64,000 bases of DNA. Source: Leptospiraceae bacterium. Lineage in GTDB: Bacteria > Spirochaetota > Leptospiria > Leptospirales > Leptospiraceae. A program made the translations under genes and the position numbers. Numbering within the stretch: the stretch's first letter is position 1; each line of letters begins with the position of its first letter. The notes beneath the pieces are model-generated. The model made no database searches, was not told the origin of the DNA, and saw only the letters and a list, made by a program, of their open reading frames with translations. Positions 26,952-36,052 of the stretch are shown piece by piece. The stretch lies in NCBI GenBank assembly GCA_024233865.1, contig JACKPA010000003.1, positions 327,413-391,412 on the forward strand. The letters run 5' to 3'.

Positions 26952-29900
26952 ATGGAAGAAAATTTTGATGTAGATAGATGTATTGCCATTGTTGGTGTGG
27001 GAGCAATCTTACCAGAAGCTCTTAGTGCTCCGGCATTTTGGCAAAATGTTAAAAATAAAAAATATTGTATTAAAAATATTCCATCGGGAAGATGGAATCC
27101 TAGCAATTATTATGATCCCGATCCAGCTGTTCCGGATAAATCCTATACAACTTTAGGTAGTTGGGTGGAAGGTTTTGATTTTGATTGGAAAAAGTATAAA
27201 GTTCCACCTAAGGTAGCTGCGGCTATGGATATTGGTCAGCAATGGGCTGTAACAATTGCTTCCGAGGCTCTGTCTGACTTTGGTTATCCACAAAGACCAA
27301 TTGATTTGGATAGAACGGGTGTAATTATCGGGACTGCAATGGGTGGAGAACTTCATTATATCACTCATTTGCGAATTTCTTTTCCTGAATATGCTGAGTT
27401 ATTGCAAGGAGTGGATGATTTTCAGCAACTGCCTGTTGATGTACGCCATTCCATACTGGAAAAGTGGCACCAAAGAATGGATAGTATTTATCCTCACATA
27501 TCAGAAGACACCATGCCTGGGGAACTCGCCAATATCGTGTCGGGTAGGATTGCCAATGTTTTGAATTGTAGGGGACCCAATTTTATAACCGATGCTGCCT
27601 GTGCTTCTGCTTTGGCTGCGGTAGATTCGGCTGTAGAGATGTTATCTGAGCACCATTGTGATGCAGTAATTGCAGGTGGTGTTGATAGAAATATGGGTGC
27701 GTCAAGTTTTATTAAGTTTTGCAAAATCGGAGCTTTAAGTTCTACGGGTTCTCGACCTTTTGGAGAAGGAGCTGACGGTTTTGTGATGGGAGAAGGATCG
27801 GCAGTATTTTTGTTAAAAAGGCTGGCAGATGCGGAGAGAAACGGAGATAAGGTATATGCAGTGATTCGTGGAGTAGGGGAATCCAGCGATGGAAAAGGCA
27901 AGGGAATCACAGCTCCCAATCCATTGGGACAAAAGTATGCAATCGAAAGAGCGTGGAAAAATGCTGGTATTGATCCGGCAACTTGTACGTTAGTGGAAGC
28001 TCATGGAACAAGTACAAAGGTTGGTGACGTTGTTGAAGTAGAAAGCTTATCCGGTATATTCGGACAAGGTACTGCAAAAAACAGCATCGCTTTAGGTTCT
28101 GCCAAAAGTAATATCGGACACCTAAAAGCCGGAGCCGGAGCTGCCGGATTATTAAAGGCAACTATGGCAATTTATGAAAAAGTCCTTCCTCCAACTCTAA
28201 ATGCCGTTAAACCAAATCCAAACATTGATTTCAGTAAAACTCCGTTTTTTGTAAACCATGAATTGCAAGAGTGGAAAAAACCGGCAAATTTTCCTAGAAG
28301 AGCTGCCGTGAGTGCTTATGGTTTTGGTGGAACAAACTTTCATTTGGTTTTGGAAGAGCATATTCCTGGATCTCTAACCAGTAGGAAAAAAATGGTTGCC
28401 AGTGCTGCCATTCCGGCAAGCGGAAACGGTGGGGCAATGGTAAGCAACGTTAGTATGCAAGTGGCTCAACCGGCTGCTTTGAAAATGCCAGTTCGCGGTA
28501 TCCTCGCTTTGGGTGCAAACACAACCGCTGAATTAAAAGAGAAGTTAGATGCTACTCTAAAACATGCCCAAGAAGGCTGGACACCTCCGAGAAAAGCTCC
28601 AGAGATTCAAGATATCAACGCTCAGGAAAGGTTGTTTATTGACTATGGTAAGATGGAAGATACAAATGAGCATGACACTCTGGTTGACAGATTACTACGA
28701 GCTCAAAAAGCCATCGGACATGATAACACGCAAGCGTGGAAGGTTTTAAGGGTCAAAGGTATCTATCGCGGAAGTGGAAAAGCACAAGGGAAAATAGCTT
28801 TCTTATTTCCGGGACAGGGAAGTCAATACGTCAATATGACATCCGAACTAAGAACCGTAGATACAATTGTTGATAAAGTTGTTGGTGAAGCTGATGCAGT
28901 TATGACACCTATTTTGGGTCGTCCGTTAACTTCTTACATTTTTATTGATGCTAACGATGAATCTACCATCAAGCAGGCAGAAGAAAATTTAAAACAAACT
29001 GCAATCACTCAACCGGCAATGCTCACAATGGATGTTTCCATTTTAAGGTTTTTGTCTGAATACGGATTCAAACCGGATATGGTTATGGGACATTCTTTGG
29101 GTGAATACGCTGCTTTAGTTGCTGCCGGTGTAATGCCATTTTCTAACGCTTTGGAAGCTGCTGCTGCCAGAGGTAGAGAGATGACTAACGTAAGCTCCAA
29201 TATGGGAGATAATGGCTGGATGGCAGCTGTGTTTGCTCCTATCGGAGAGGTTGAAAAACTTATTAAAGAAGTCCAAGGCTATGTTAAGGTTGCCAACTAC
29301 AATTGTCTAAACCAAAGTGTAATCGGTGGTGAATCTAAAGCTGTGGAAGCAGCTATTAAACTATTTTCAAAAAATGGTTTTCGAGCTGTTCGGATTCCGG
29401 TAAGTCACGCATTTCATACGGAAATTGTGGCACCTGCAAGCAAACCGCTAAGGAGCTTTTTGGATAAATTAAATCTTTCTGTTCCCAAAATTCCAGTTGT
29501 TGCCAATTTGACCGGAGATTTATATCCTACAACTTCCATAGAAGAAGTGAAAGACTATCTCGAAAAACAGATTGCTTCTTCCGTTCAATGGGTGAAAGGT
29601 ATGGATACATTGTACAAAAACGGTGTTCGTACATTTGTAGAGGTAGGACCAAAGGCAGTTCTCAAAGGCTTTGTGGACGATGTTTACGGCGGAGATCACG
29701 ATATTATTTCCATCGCATCCAATAACCCGCGAGTAGGTGAACTTATCTCTTTTAACTATGCTGTCTGTGCTCTTTATGCTGCCGGTTATGGAATGACAGA
29801 AGAAAAGCCAGTTCAAGTGAAGAACTTTTCTGAAGGAAACGGACACGCAAGGGTAGCTCAACCAACTTCCGAAAACAAATCCGGTGGAAGTCAAGGTGCA

Positions 29901-32900
29901 GGACAAAATCCTCAAGCTCCTTATGTTAGCTCTTATGAAATGCCTGTTACACAACCGGTTTATATCAATCAATCCAAAGCGTATGACAGAAACGACGTTC
30001 CTTTTGGCTCTGTTGTTATTAGTGGTACCGGACTTGGCTTACCTGGGGCAGAGAAAGAAGTAATGGATCCAAATAACGTTACGAAAATTCTACGCGGTGA
30101 GCAGATGATTGATCTGATTCCGGAGCGTTTTAGAAAGCTAATGACCAGTAAGAGAGTTACGAGAGTTGTGAAATCGGCTGAAGGAAGTGGTAGTTTTGAA
30201 ACCATTTCGGACACAGCAGATGTGATCAAACTTGCTGGTAGACCTGGAAAATTTGATGTAACGGAAGAGTATGGCGTTCCGGCTAAGTTAGTAGAAGCAT
30301 TAGATACTACAACTGAGTTGGCAATTGCTGCCGGTATTGAAGCTCTGAAAGAAGCAGGGATTCCGCTTGTTCAAACCTATAAAAAAACAACAACCGGAAA
30401 GTATTTACCCGAAAAATGGTTGTTACCTGAGTCTATGAGAGACGATACGGGGGTCATATTTGCAAGTGCTTTTCCTGGTTGTGACAACTTTGCTCAAATT
30501 TTAGGTGATTATTACAAATATACCGCTTTGGAAGAGCAGATAGAAGTTTTGGAAGACTTGCGAAGGTATACAAGAGACGATGAAACTCTAAGAGAAATCT
30601 TAAGGAAAATCTCTCAAATCAAAGATGAATTGGCACAAAAGCCAAATGAGTTTGACAGAAGGTTTATTTTCCAAATCCTCTCTATGGGTCATAGCCAATT
30701 TGCTGAATTTATTGGTGCCAGAGGTCCAAATACACAAGTAAACGCTGCTTGTGCCAGTACAACCCAAGCCGTAGCTTTGGCAGAAGACTGGGTTCGTCTT
30801 GGACGTTGTAGACGTGTACTCGTGCTTGGAGCAGATAATGTAACAAGTGATAACTTAATGGAATGGATTGGAGCCGGATTCTTGGCAACCGGTGCAGCTG
30901 CAACGGATGATAAAGTAGAAGAAGCTGCACTTCCATTTGACAAAAGAAGACATGGTACGATTCTCGGTATGGGTGCGTGTGCTCTTTTGGTAGAAAGTGA
31001 AGATTCTGTTCGTGAAAGAGGTATGAGAGGTATTGTGGAAATACTTAGCACCGAAACTCGAAACAGTGCCTTTCATGGAACCCGTTTGAATCCGGAACAT
31101 ATTTCTATGGTGATGAATGATCTGGTGACAACTGCTGAGCATCGTTTTGGCTTGAATCGACACCTAATGGCTCCGCAGACTGTTTTTGTTTCCCATGAAA
31201 CCTATACACCAGCTAGGGGAGGAAGTGCTTCAGGAGAAATCAAGGCTCTTCGTCATACATTCGGAGATTCCGCAAGTGACATTGTAATTTCCAATACAAA
31301 AGGATTCACAGGTCATGCGATGGGTGCTGGAGTAGAAGATGTTATTGCAGTTAAGATTCTGGAACATGGTATTGTACCGCCAGTGGCTAATTACAAAGAA
31401 GAAGACCCAGAGTTAGGAAAATTAACCCTCAGTCGTGGTGGAAGATATCCTGTTCAGTATGGTATTCACCTTGCTGCCGGATTTGGTTCACAGTTGGCAA
31501 TGAGCTTGGTTAGACGAATTCCGGGATCAGTTGACAGAGTGGATAATAAAGGTCAGTATGACCATTGGTTGTCTCAAGTGAGTGGATATGATAAGGTAGA
31601 ATTGGAAGTTACCAAAAAAACTTTGCGTATCAAAGCACAAGGAAATCCTGGTCGTCAGCCTGCAGGCAATTCATGGAAGTATGGAACCGGACCACAAGTA
31701 AGGACTCCTTATGGAATGACTGGCGGACTCACAGATTATCGACCAGCTCCGATTGTGGTTGAGTCAACACCAACACCTTCCGTAGGCTTGACACCATCCG
31801 CAGGGTTGACACAGGGGTCAACCCCTACGCAAAAACCGGCAGCACCTCAGCCGCAAACAATTGCAGCAGCACCGGTTTCCGAAGCACCAAAACCTGCTCC
31901 GACTGTACCAAAACCTGTAGCAACTCCTGCAGCTCAACCGAAAGTTGATACCGTTGCTGATAAAGTATTGCAAATTGTATCCGAAAAGACCGGATATCCG
32001 AGAGATATGTTGGATTTGGATTTGGATATGGAAGCAGATTTGGGTGTGGATACGGTTAAACAAGCAGAGACTTTTGCCGCTGTAAGAGAAGCATTTGATA
32101 TCCCAAGAAAAGATGATATGCAACTCAGAGATTATCCTACTTTGAGTCATGTGATTGGCTTTGTGAAGGAAAATCGTCCTGATTTGGCAGCATCCGTTTC
32201 GTCAGCACCTTCCGTAGGGTTGACACAGGGGTCAACCCCTACAGTAGCGGGTGGTGGTCGTGATACCATTTCGGAAAAAGTGTTGGATTTGGTAGCAGAA
32301 AAAACGGGTTACCCAAAAGACATGCTGGATTTGGACTTGGATTTGGAAGCAGATTTGGGTGTAGATACGGTTAAACAAGCAGAGACCTTTGCAGCCGTAA
32401 GAGAAGCATTTGACATTCCAAGACAAGAAGATTTGCAACTTAGGGATTATCCAACATTGGGTCACGTAATTGGATACGTGAAACAAAATCGCCCTGATTT
32501 GGCAGCATCCGTAGGATCGACACATGTGTCAACCCCGTCAGTTACATCGGCAATGCCGACGCAACAAGCAGCACCATTGGTTGGTCGTGATACCATTTCG
32601 GAAAAAGTGTTGGATTTGGTAGCAGAAAAAACGGGTTATCCAAAAGATATGCTGGATTTGGATTTGGATCTAGAAGCGGATTTGGGTGTGGATACGGTGA
32701 AACAAGCAGAGACTTTTGCGGCCGTAAGAGAAGCATTTGATATTCCAAGACAAGAGGATTTGCAGTTACGGGATTATCCGACTCTTGGTCATGTAATTGG
32801 ATACGTGAAACAAAATCGTCCTGATTTGGCAGCAGCCATTGCCGCATCGGCACCGTCCGTAGGGTTGACACAGGGGTCAACCCCTACAGTAGCACCAACA

Positions 32901-35900
32901 TCATCAGCACCATCGGGTGGTCTTGACAACGTTGCTGATAAAGTATTGCAGATTGTAGCAGAAAAGACCGGTTATCCGAAAGACATGTTGGAACTTGATT
33001 TGGATTTGGAAGCAGATTTAGGTGTGGATACCGTGAAGCAAGCAGAGACTTTTGCATCTGTAAGAGAAGCATTTGACATTCCAAGGCAAGATGATTTGCA
33101 ATTAAGGAATTATCCTACTCTTGGTCATGTAATTGGCTTTGTGAAAGAAAACAGACCTGATTTAGCAGCATCCGCAGGGTCGACGCATGCGTCAACAACC
33201 CCATCAACCCCTACAGTACGATCGGGTGAAACGGATGCCATTACTGATAAAGTGTTGGACATCGTAGCAGAAAAGACCGGTTATCCTAAAGATATGCTGG
33301 AACTTGATTTGGACTTGGAAGCTGACTTAGGCGTGGATACCGTGAAACAAGCAGAGACTTTTGCATCGGTGAGAGAGGCTTTTAGTATTCCAAGACAAGA
33401 AGATTTGCAATTGAGAGATTATCCGACTCTTGGACACGTAATTGGGTTTGTTAGAAGTAACATCCAAGCTGGAGTCGCACCGTCGCCGTCTGTTACGGCA
33501 GCACCAGCGTCCGCAGGGTTGACACAGGGGTCAACCCTTACGTCTAGCGGAACGATTGAAGATGCCAATAAAGTTCCGAGAAGGGTTGCTCGTGCAGCTT
33601 TAAGACCTACTTTGGATGTTTGTACTCCGACAGAAGTGAAATTGGGTGCAAGTTCAAGAGTAATTGTGTCTATGGATCAGGGTGGAGTCGGGCAGAAACT
33701 CATTGAGCAGCTAAAGAATTCCGGTGTAAATGTATTGGAACTAAACTTAGCGGAAGGAGTTTCTAACAAGAAATTAGACCAAACCGTAAAAGGATGGATT
33801 TCAGAAGGTGCAATTCATGGAATTTATTGGTTGAACGCTTTGGATGCAGAGCCTTCTATCGAAGACATGGATTTGGCAACTTGGCAAGAACTTAATCGAC
33901 AAAGAGTAAAATGTCTGTACACAACCATGAGAGCACTTTATGACTCTATATCCGATTCTAATACATTCCTTGTTTCTGCAACCAGAATGGGTGGATTGCA
34001 TGGATATTCTGATAGCGGTGCGACTTCTCCTTTAGGTGGTGGTGTAGTAGGTTTTACAAAAGCTTACAAAAGAGAACAGGAGAAAGCAGTCATTAAAGCT
34101 GTAGACTTTGAATCTCATTTAAGCCAAGAAGAAATTGCAAACAAACTATACAACGAAGCAATTTTTGATCGTGGAGTTGTGGAAGTTGGTTACAATGGCG
34201 GATTGCGTTATGGGGTTACATTGGTGGAAGAGCCAGCAGTGGATGGCAGCCCGGGAATGACTCTAAACAGAGATACAGTATTTCTTGTGACGGGAGCTGC
34301 CGGTGGGATCACTAGTGCAATCGTTACTGACCTTGCTCAAAGTAGCCAAGGGATATTCTATCTTATGGACTTAACTCCAAAACCGGATAAAAACAATCCG
34401 GACCTTCAGTTGTTCAGACAGAGTAAAGACCAACTCAAAAACAAATTCATTGCTGATGCAAAAGCAAGAGGTGAGAAACTTAAACCGGTTGAGATCGAGA
34501 AATCAATTATGTCTGTTGAGAGGGAAGAAGCGGCTTTAAGGGCTATAGAGTCTGTTGAAGCAGCAGGTGGAACGGTTCACTACTACAGTGTCAATCTAAC
34601 GGACGAGGACGGAATTGCAGCAGTGGTTGGAGACATCAGAAACAATCATGGAAAAATTGACGTTCTTCTTCATGCGGGAGGGATTGAAATCAGTCGCGCA
34701 TTGTCAAGCAAAACAGAAAATGAATTTTTCAAAGTTTTCGACATCAAAGCTGACGGGTTTTTTAACATCCTGAAAGCGGCTAAGGGAATGCCTATTTATG
34801 CTTCTGTTGCTTTTAGCTCTGTTGCCGGTCGATTTGGAAACAGTGGTCAAACAGACTATAGTTCTGCCAATGACTTACTCTGTAAGATTACAAGCAGCTT
34901 TAAAAACTGGAGACCCGAAACTAAAGGAATCGCCATTGATTGGACTGCTTGGGGTGGAATCGGAATGGCTACGAGAGGGTCTATTCCAAAAATTATGGAA
35001 ATGGCTGGGATTGACATGCTTCCTCCGGAATCCGGTATACCAACCGTAAGAAGGGAACTCGTTTCCGGTGGATTCAAAGGGGAAATCGTAGTCGGTCAGA
35101 GACTTGGTATTCTTGTGAAAGAATGGGATGAAAAAGGTGGAGCGGATGTAGGTAAACTTAACCAAGATACACAAAAACTATTTATGATTGGTGAAATTAA
35201 AAATACCAATTTGTATAGTGGTGTCGAGGCTGAGACACTTATCGATCCGAATAAGCAAGGATTCTTGTTTGATCACAAAATAGACAATATTCCGGTATTG
35301 CCAGGTGTAATGGGAGTGGAAAGTTTTGCAGAAATTTCTACAATACTTTCGCAAGGTTTTAACGTGTCTGCAGTAAGGAATGTAGAATATGTAAGTCCGT
35401 TTAAGTTTTATAGGGATCAAGCGAAAACCCTATACTTAAAAGGAAACGTTCTTTACAAAGATGAAAATACTTTGATTTCCAGAACTTCTTTGAAATCAAT
35501 TACCCCACCGGCAAGGGAAGGGTTACTTGAACAAGAGAAACTGCATTTTACGGCAGAAGTAGTATTAACAAGAGCAGAACTTGGAAAACCAAGTATCAGT
35601 TTTGAAATTCCGACTTCTCAGGACAAATTGGTAGAAAAGGAAGCCATTTACAAAATCTATTTTCATGGACCTGCTTACCAAATTTTGGAAAAAGTGCAGT
35701 TGGTTGGTGATAAGGCAATTGGTTGGATGCCAAGTAGTTTACCATCGGATACAAATCCTGAGAATGTAGAGTTTATCATGTCTCCAAGACTGATTGAGCT
35801 TTGCTTCCAGACTGCTGGAATATGGGAAATGTCTTCTAAAGGTGTAATGGCACTGCCTTTGGGAATTGGTTCTGTTACTACCTATAGGGATCCTAGTGAA

Positions 35901-36047
35901 GCATCTGGCAATAAGATTTTTGCAGTGGTAACTGCTGTAAATAACGGTGAGAGTTTCAATGCTCAGGTGATAGATGAAGCTGGAAACCTCTATGTTGATC
36001 TTATTGGCTATAGGACAGTTCAACTTCCCGGAAGTGTGAGCATCTAA
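26952..36047 (+). CDS. PUFA-synthase-like megasynthase, KS-AT-KS-(ACP)x5-KR-DH
   Basis: The start is ATG 26952, preceded by AAGGAGA; it gives about 3,031 residues. Domains in order: KS1 (10-480) with Cys217 (DAACASA), His351 (EAHGTST) and His390 (NIGHLKAG); AT (about 619-930) with Ser715 (GHSLGEY) and a HAFH segment typical of malonyl selection; KS2 (about 1015-1530) with Cys1267 (NAACAST), His1415 (SHETYTP) and His1455 (TGHAMG); five ACPs (about 1660-2160) with the motif LGVDTVKQAE at T1701, T1806, T1915, T2027 and T2130; KR (about 2440-2720) with TGAAGGIT and the SS...DYSSAN active-site segment; and a hot-dog DH region to the end (DHKIDNIPVLPGVMG, then FHGPAYQI). The tandem ACPs and KR-DH tail are like PfaA. 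The second KS is extra, and Thr replaces Ser in all ACPs. No ER domain is present. The product is unknown; a long unsaturated or hydroxylated acyl chain or lipid is the best guess. Confidence 0.9.
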   Translation: MEENFDVDRCIAIVGVGAILPEALSAPAFWQNVKNKKYCIKNIPSGRWNPSNYYDPDPAVPDKSYTTLGSWVEGFDFDWKKYKVPPKVAAAMDIGQQWAVTIASEALSDFGYPQRPIDLDRTGVIIGTAMGGELHYITHLRISFPEYAELLQGVDDFQQLPVDVRHSILEKWHQRMDSIYPHISEDTMPGELANIVSGRIANVLNCRGPNFITDAACASALAAVDSAVEMLSEHHCDAVIAGGVDRNMGASSFIKFCKIGALSSTGSRPFGEGADGFVMGEGSAVFLLKRLADAERNGDKVYAVIRGVGESSDGKGKGITAPNPLGQKYAIERAWKNAGIDPATCTLVEAHGTSTKVGDVVEVESLSGIFGQGTAKNSIALGSAKSNIGHLKAGAGAAGLLKATMAIYEKVLPPTLNAVKPNPNIDFSKTPFFVNHELQEWKKPANFPRRAAVSAYGFGGTNFHLVLEEHIPGSLTSRKKMVASAAIPASGNGGAMVSNVSMQVAQPAALKMPVRGILALGANTTAELKEKLDATLKHAQEGWTPPRKAPEIQDINAQERLFIDYGKMEDTNEHDTLVDRLLRAQKAIGHDNTQAWKVLRVKGIYRGSGKAQGKIAFLFPGQGSQYVNMTSELRTVDTIVDKVVGEADAVMTPILGRPLTSYIFIDANDESTIKQAEENLKQTAITQPAMLTMDVSILRFLSEYGFKPDMVMGHSLGEYAALVAAGVMPFSNALEAAAARGREMTNVSSNMGDNGWMAAVFAPIGEVEKLIKEVQGYVKVANYNCLNQSVIGGESKAVEAAIKLFSKNGFRAVRIPVSHAFHTEIVAPASKPLRSFLDKLNLSVPKIPVVANLTGDLYPTTSIEEVKDYLEKQIASSVQWVKGMDTLYKNGVRTFVEVGPKAVLKGFVDDVYGGDHDIISIASNNPRVGELISFNYAVCALYAAGYGMTEEKPVQVKNFSEGNGHARVAQPTSENKSGGSQGAGQNPQAPYVSSYEMPVTQPVYINQSKAYDRNDVPFGSVVISGTGLGLPGAEKEVMDPNNVTKILRGEQMIDLIPERFRKLMTSKRVTRVVKSAEGSGSFETISDTADVIKLAGRPGKFDVTEEYGVPAKLVEALDTTTELAIAAGIEALKEAGIPLVQTYKKTTTGKYLPEKWLLPESMRDDTGVIFASAFPGCDNFAQILGDYYKYTALEEQIEVLEDLRRYTRDDETLREILRKISQIKDELAQKPNEFDRRFIFQILSMGHSQFAEFIGARGPNTQVNAACASTTQAVALAEDWVRLGRCRRVLVLGADNVTSDNLMEWIGAGFLATGAAATDDKVEEAALPFDKRRHGTILGMGACALLVESEDSVRERGMRGIVEILSTETRNSAFHGTRLNPEHISMVMNDLVTTAEHRFGLNRHLMAPQTVFVSHETYTPARGGSASGEIKALRHTFGDSASDIVISNTKGFTGHAMGAGVEDVIAVKILEHGIVPPVANYKEEDPELGKLTLSRGGRYPVQYGIHLAAGFGSQLAMSLVRRIPGSVDRVDNKGQYDHWLSQVSGYDKVELEVTKKTLRIKAQGNPGRQPAGNSWKYGTGPQVRTPYGMTGGLTDYRPAPIVVESTPTPSVGLTPSAGLTQGSTPTQKPAAPQPQTIAAAPVSEAPKPAPTVPKPVATPAAQPKVDTVADKVLQIVSEKTGYPRDMLDLDLDMEADLGVDTVKQAETFAAVREAFDIPRKDDMQLRDYPTLSHVIGFVKENRPDLAASVSSAPSVGLTQGSTPTVAGGGRDTISEKVLDLVAEKTGYPKDMLDLDLDLEADLGVDTVKQAETFAAVREAFDIPRQEDLQLRDYPTLGHVIGYVKQNRPDLAASVGSTHVSTPSVTSAMPTQQAAPLVGRDTISEKVLDLVAEKTGYPKDMLDLDLDLEADLGVDTVKQAETFAAVREAFDIPRQEDLQLRDYPTLGHVIGYVKQNRPDLAAAIAASAPSVGLTQGSTPTVAPTSSAPSGGLDNVADKVLQIVAEKTGYPKDMLELDLDLEADLGVDTVKQAETFASVREAFDIPRQDDLQLRNYPTLGHVIGFVKENRPDLAASAGSTHASTTPSTPTVRSGETDAITDKVLDIVAEKTGYPKDMLELDLDLEADLGVDTVKQAETFASVREAFSIPRQEDLQLRDYPTLGHVIGFVRSNIQAGVAPSPSVTAAPASAGLTQGSTLTSSGTIEDANKVPRRVARAALRPTLDVCTPTEVKLGASSRVIVSMDQGGVGQKLIEQLKNSGVNVLELNLAEGVSNKKLDQTVKGWISEGAIHGIYWLNALDAEPSIEDMDLATWQELNRQRVKCLYTTMRALYDSISDSNTFLVSATRMGGLHGYSDSGATSPLGGGVVGFTKAYKREQEKAVIKAVDFESHLSQEEIANKLYNEAIFDRGVVEVGYNGGLRYGVTLVEEPAVDGSPGMTLNRDTVFLVTGAAGGITSAIVTDLAQSSQGIFYLMDLTPKPDKNNPDLQLFRQSKDQLKNKFIADAKARGEKLKPVEIEKSIMSVEREEAALRAIESVEAAGGTVHYYSVNLTDEDGIAAVVGDIRNNHGKIDVLLHAGGIEISRALSSKTENEFFKVFDIKADGFFNILKAAKGMPIYASVAFSSVAGRFGNSGQTDYSSANDLLCKITSSFKNWRPETKGIAIDWTAWGGIGMATRGSIPKIMEMAGIDMLPPESGIPTVRRELVSGGFKGEIVVGQRLGILVKEWDEKGGADVGKLNQDTQKLFMIGEIKNTNLYSGVEAETLIDPNKQGFLFDHKIDNIPVLPGVMGVESFAEISTILSQGFNVSAVRNVEYVSPFKFYRDQAKTLYLKGNVLYKDENTLISRTSLKSITPPAREGLLEQEKLHFTAEVVLTRAELGKPSISFEIPTSQDKLVEKEAIYKIYFHGPAYQILEKVQLVGDKAIGWMPSSLPSDTNPENVEFIMSPRLIELCFQTAGIWEMSSKGVMALPLGIGSVTTYRDPSEASGNKIFAVVTAVNNGESFNAQVIDEAGNLYVDLIGYRTVQLPGSVSI
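31797..31830 (+). repeat. Palindromic linker element A (before ACP1)
   Basis: GCAGGGTTGAC, a short centre and GTCAACCCCTAC form an imperfect hairpin with one bulged base. It is read in frame as SAGLTQGSTPT. A degenerate half copy lies just before it near 31780. Confidence 0.85.
32211..32242 (+). repeat. Palindromic linker element B (ACP1-ACP2)
   Basis: The element is read as SVGLTQGSTPT. It is identical to element D over its 32 bases. Confidence 0.85.
32508..32538 (+). repeat. Palindromic linker element C (ACP2-ACP3), diverged
   Basis: GTAGGATCGACACATGTGTC retains a hairpin around ACATGT and reads SVGSTHVSTPS. Both arms changed together (TCGACACATGTGTCAA), which keeps the palindrome. Confidence 0.75.
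32856..32887 (+). repeat. Palindromic linker element D (ACP3-ACP4)
   Basis: This copy reads SVGLTQGSTPT and matches element B exactly. Confidence 0.85.
33171..33214 (+). repeat. Palindromic linker element E (ACP4-ACP5), diverged and extended
   Basis: GTCGACGCATGCGTCAAC is a hairpin of the same type with a changed core, followed by a second copy of the right arm (ATCAACCCCTAC). It reads SAGSTHASTTPSTPT. Confidence 0.75.
33510..33542 (+). repeat. Palindromic linker element F (after ACP5)
   Basis: GCAGGGTTGAC...GTCAACCCTTAC reads SAGLTQGSTLT and closes the ACP array before the KR part. Confidence 0.85.
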
Positions 36048-36052
36048 CTTAA

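Noticed and set aside
30000..31550. Second KS as an inactive chain-length factor
   Set aside because: The Cys and both His positions are present, so inactivity is not supported by sequence.
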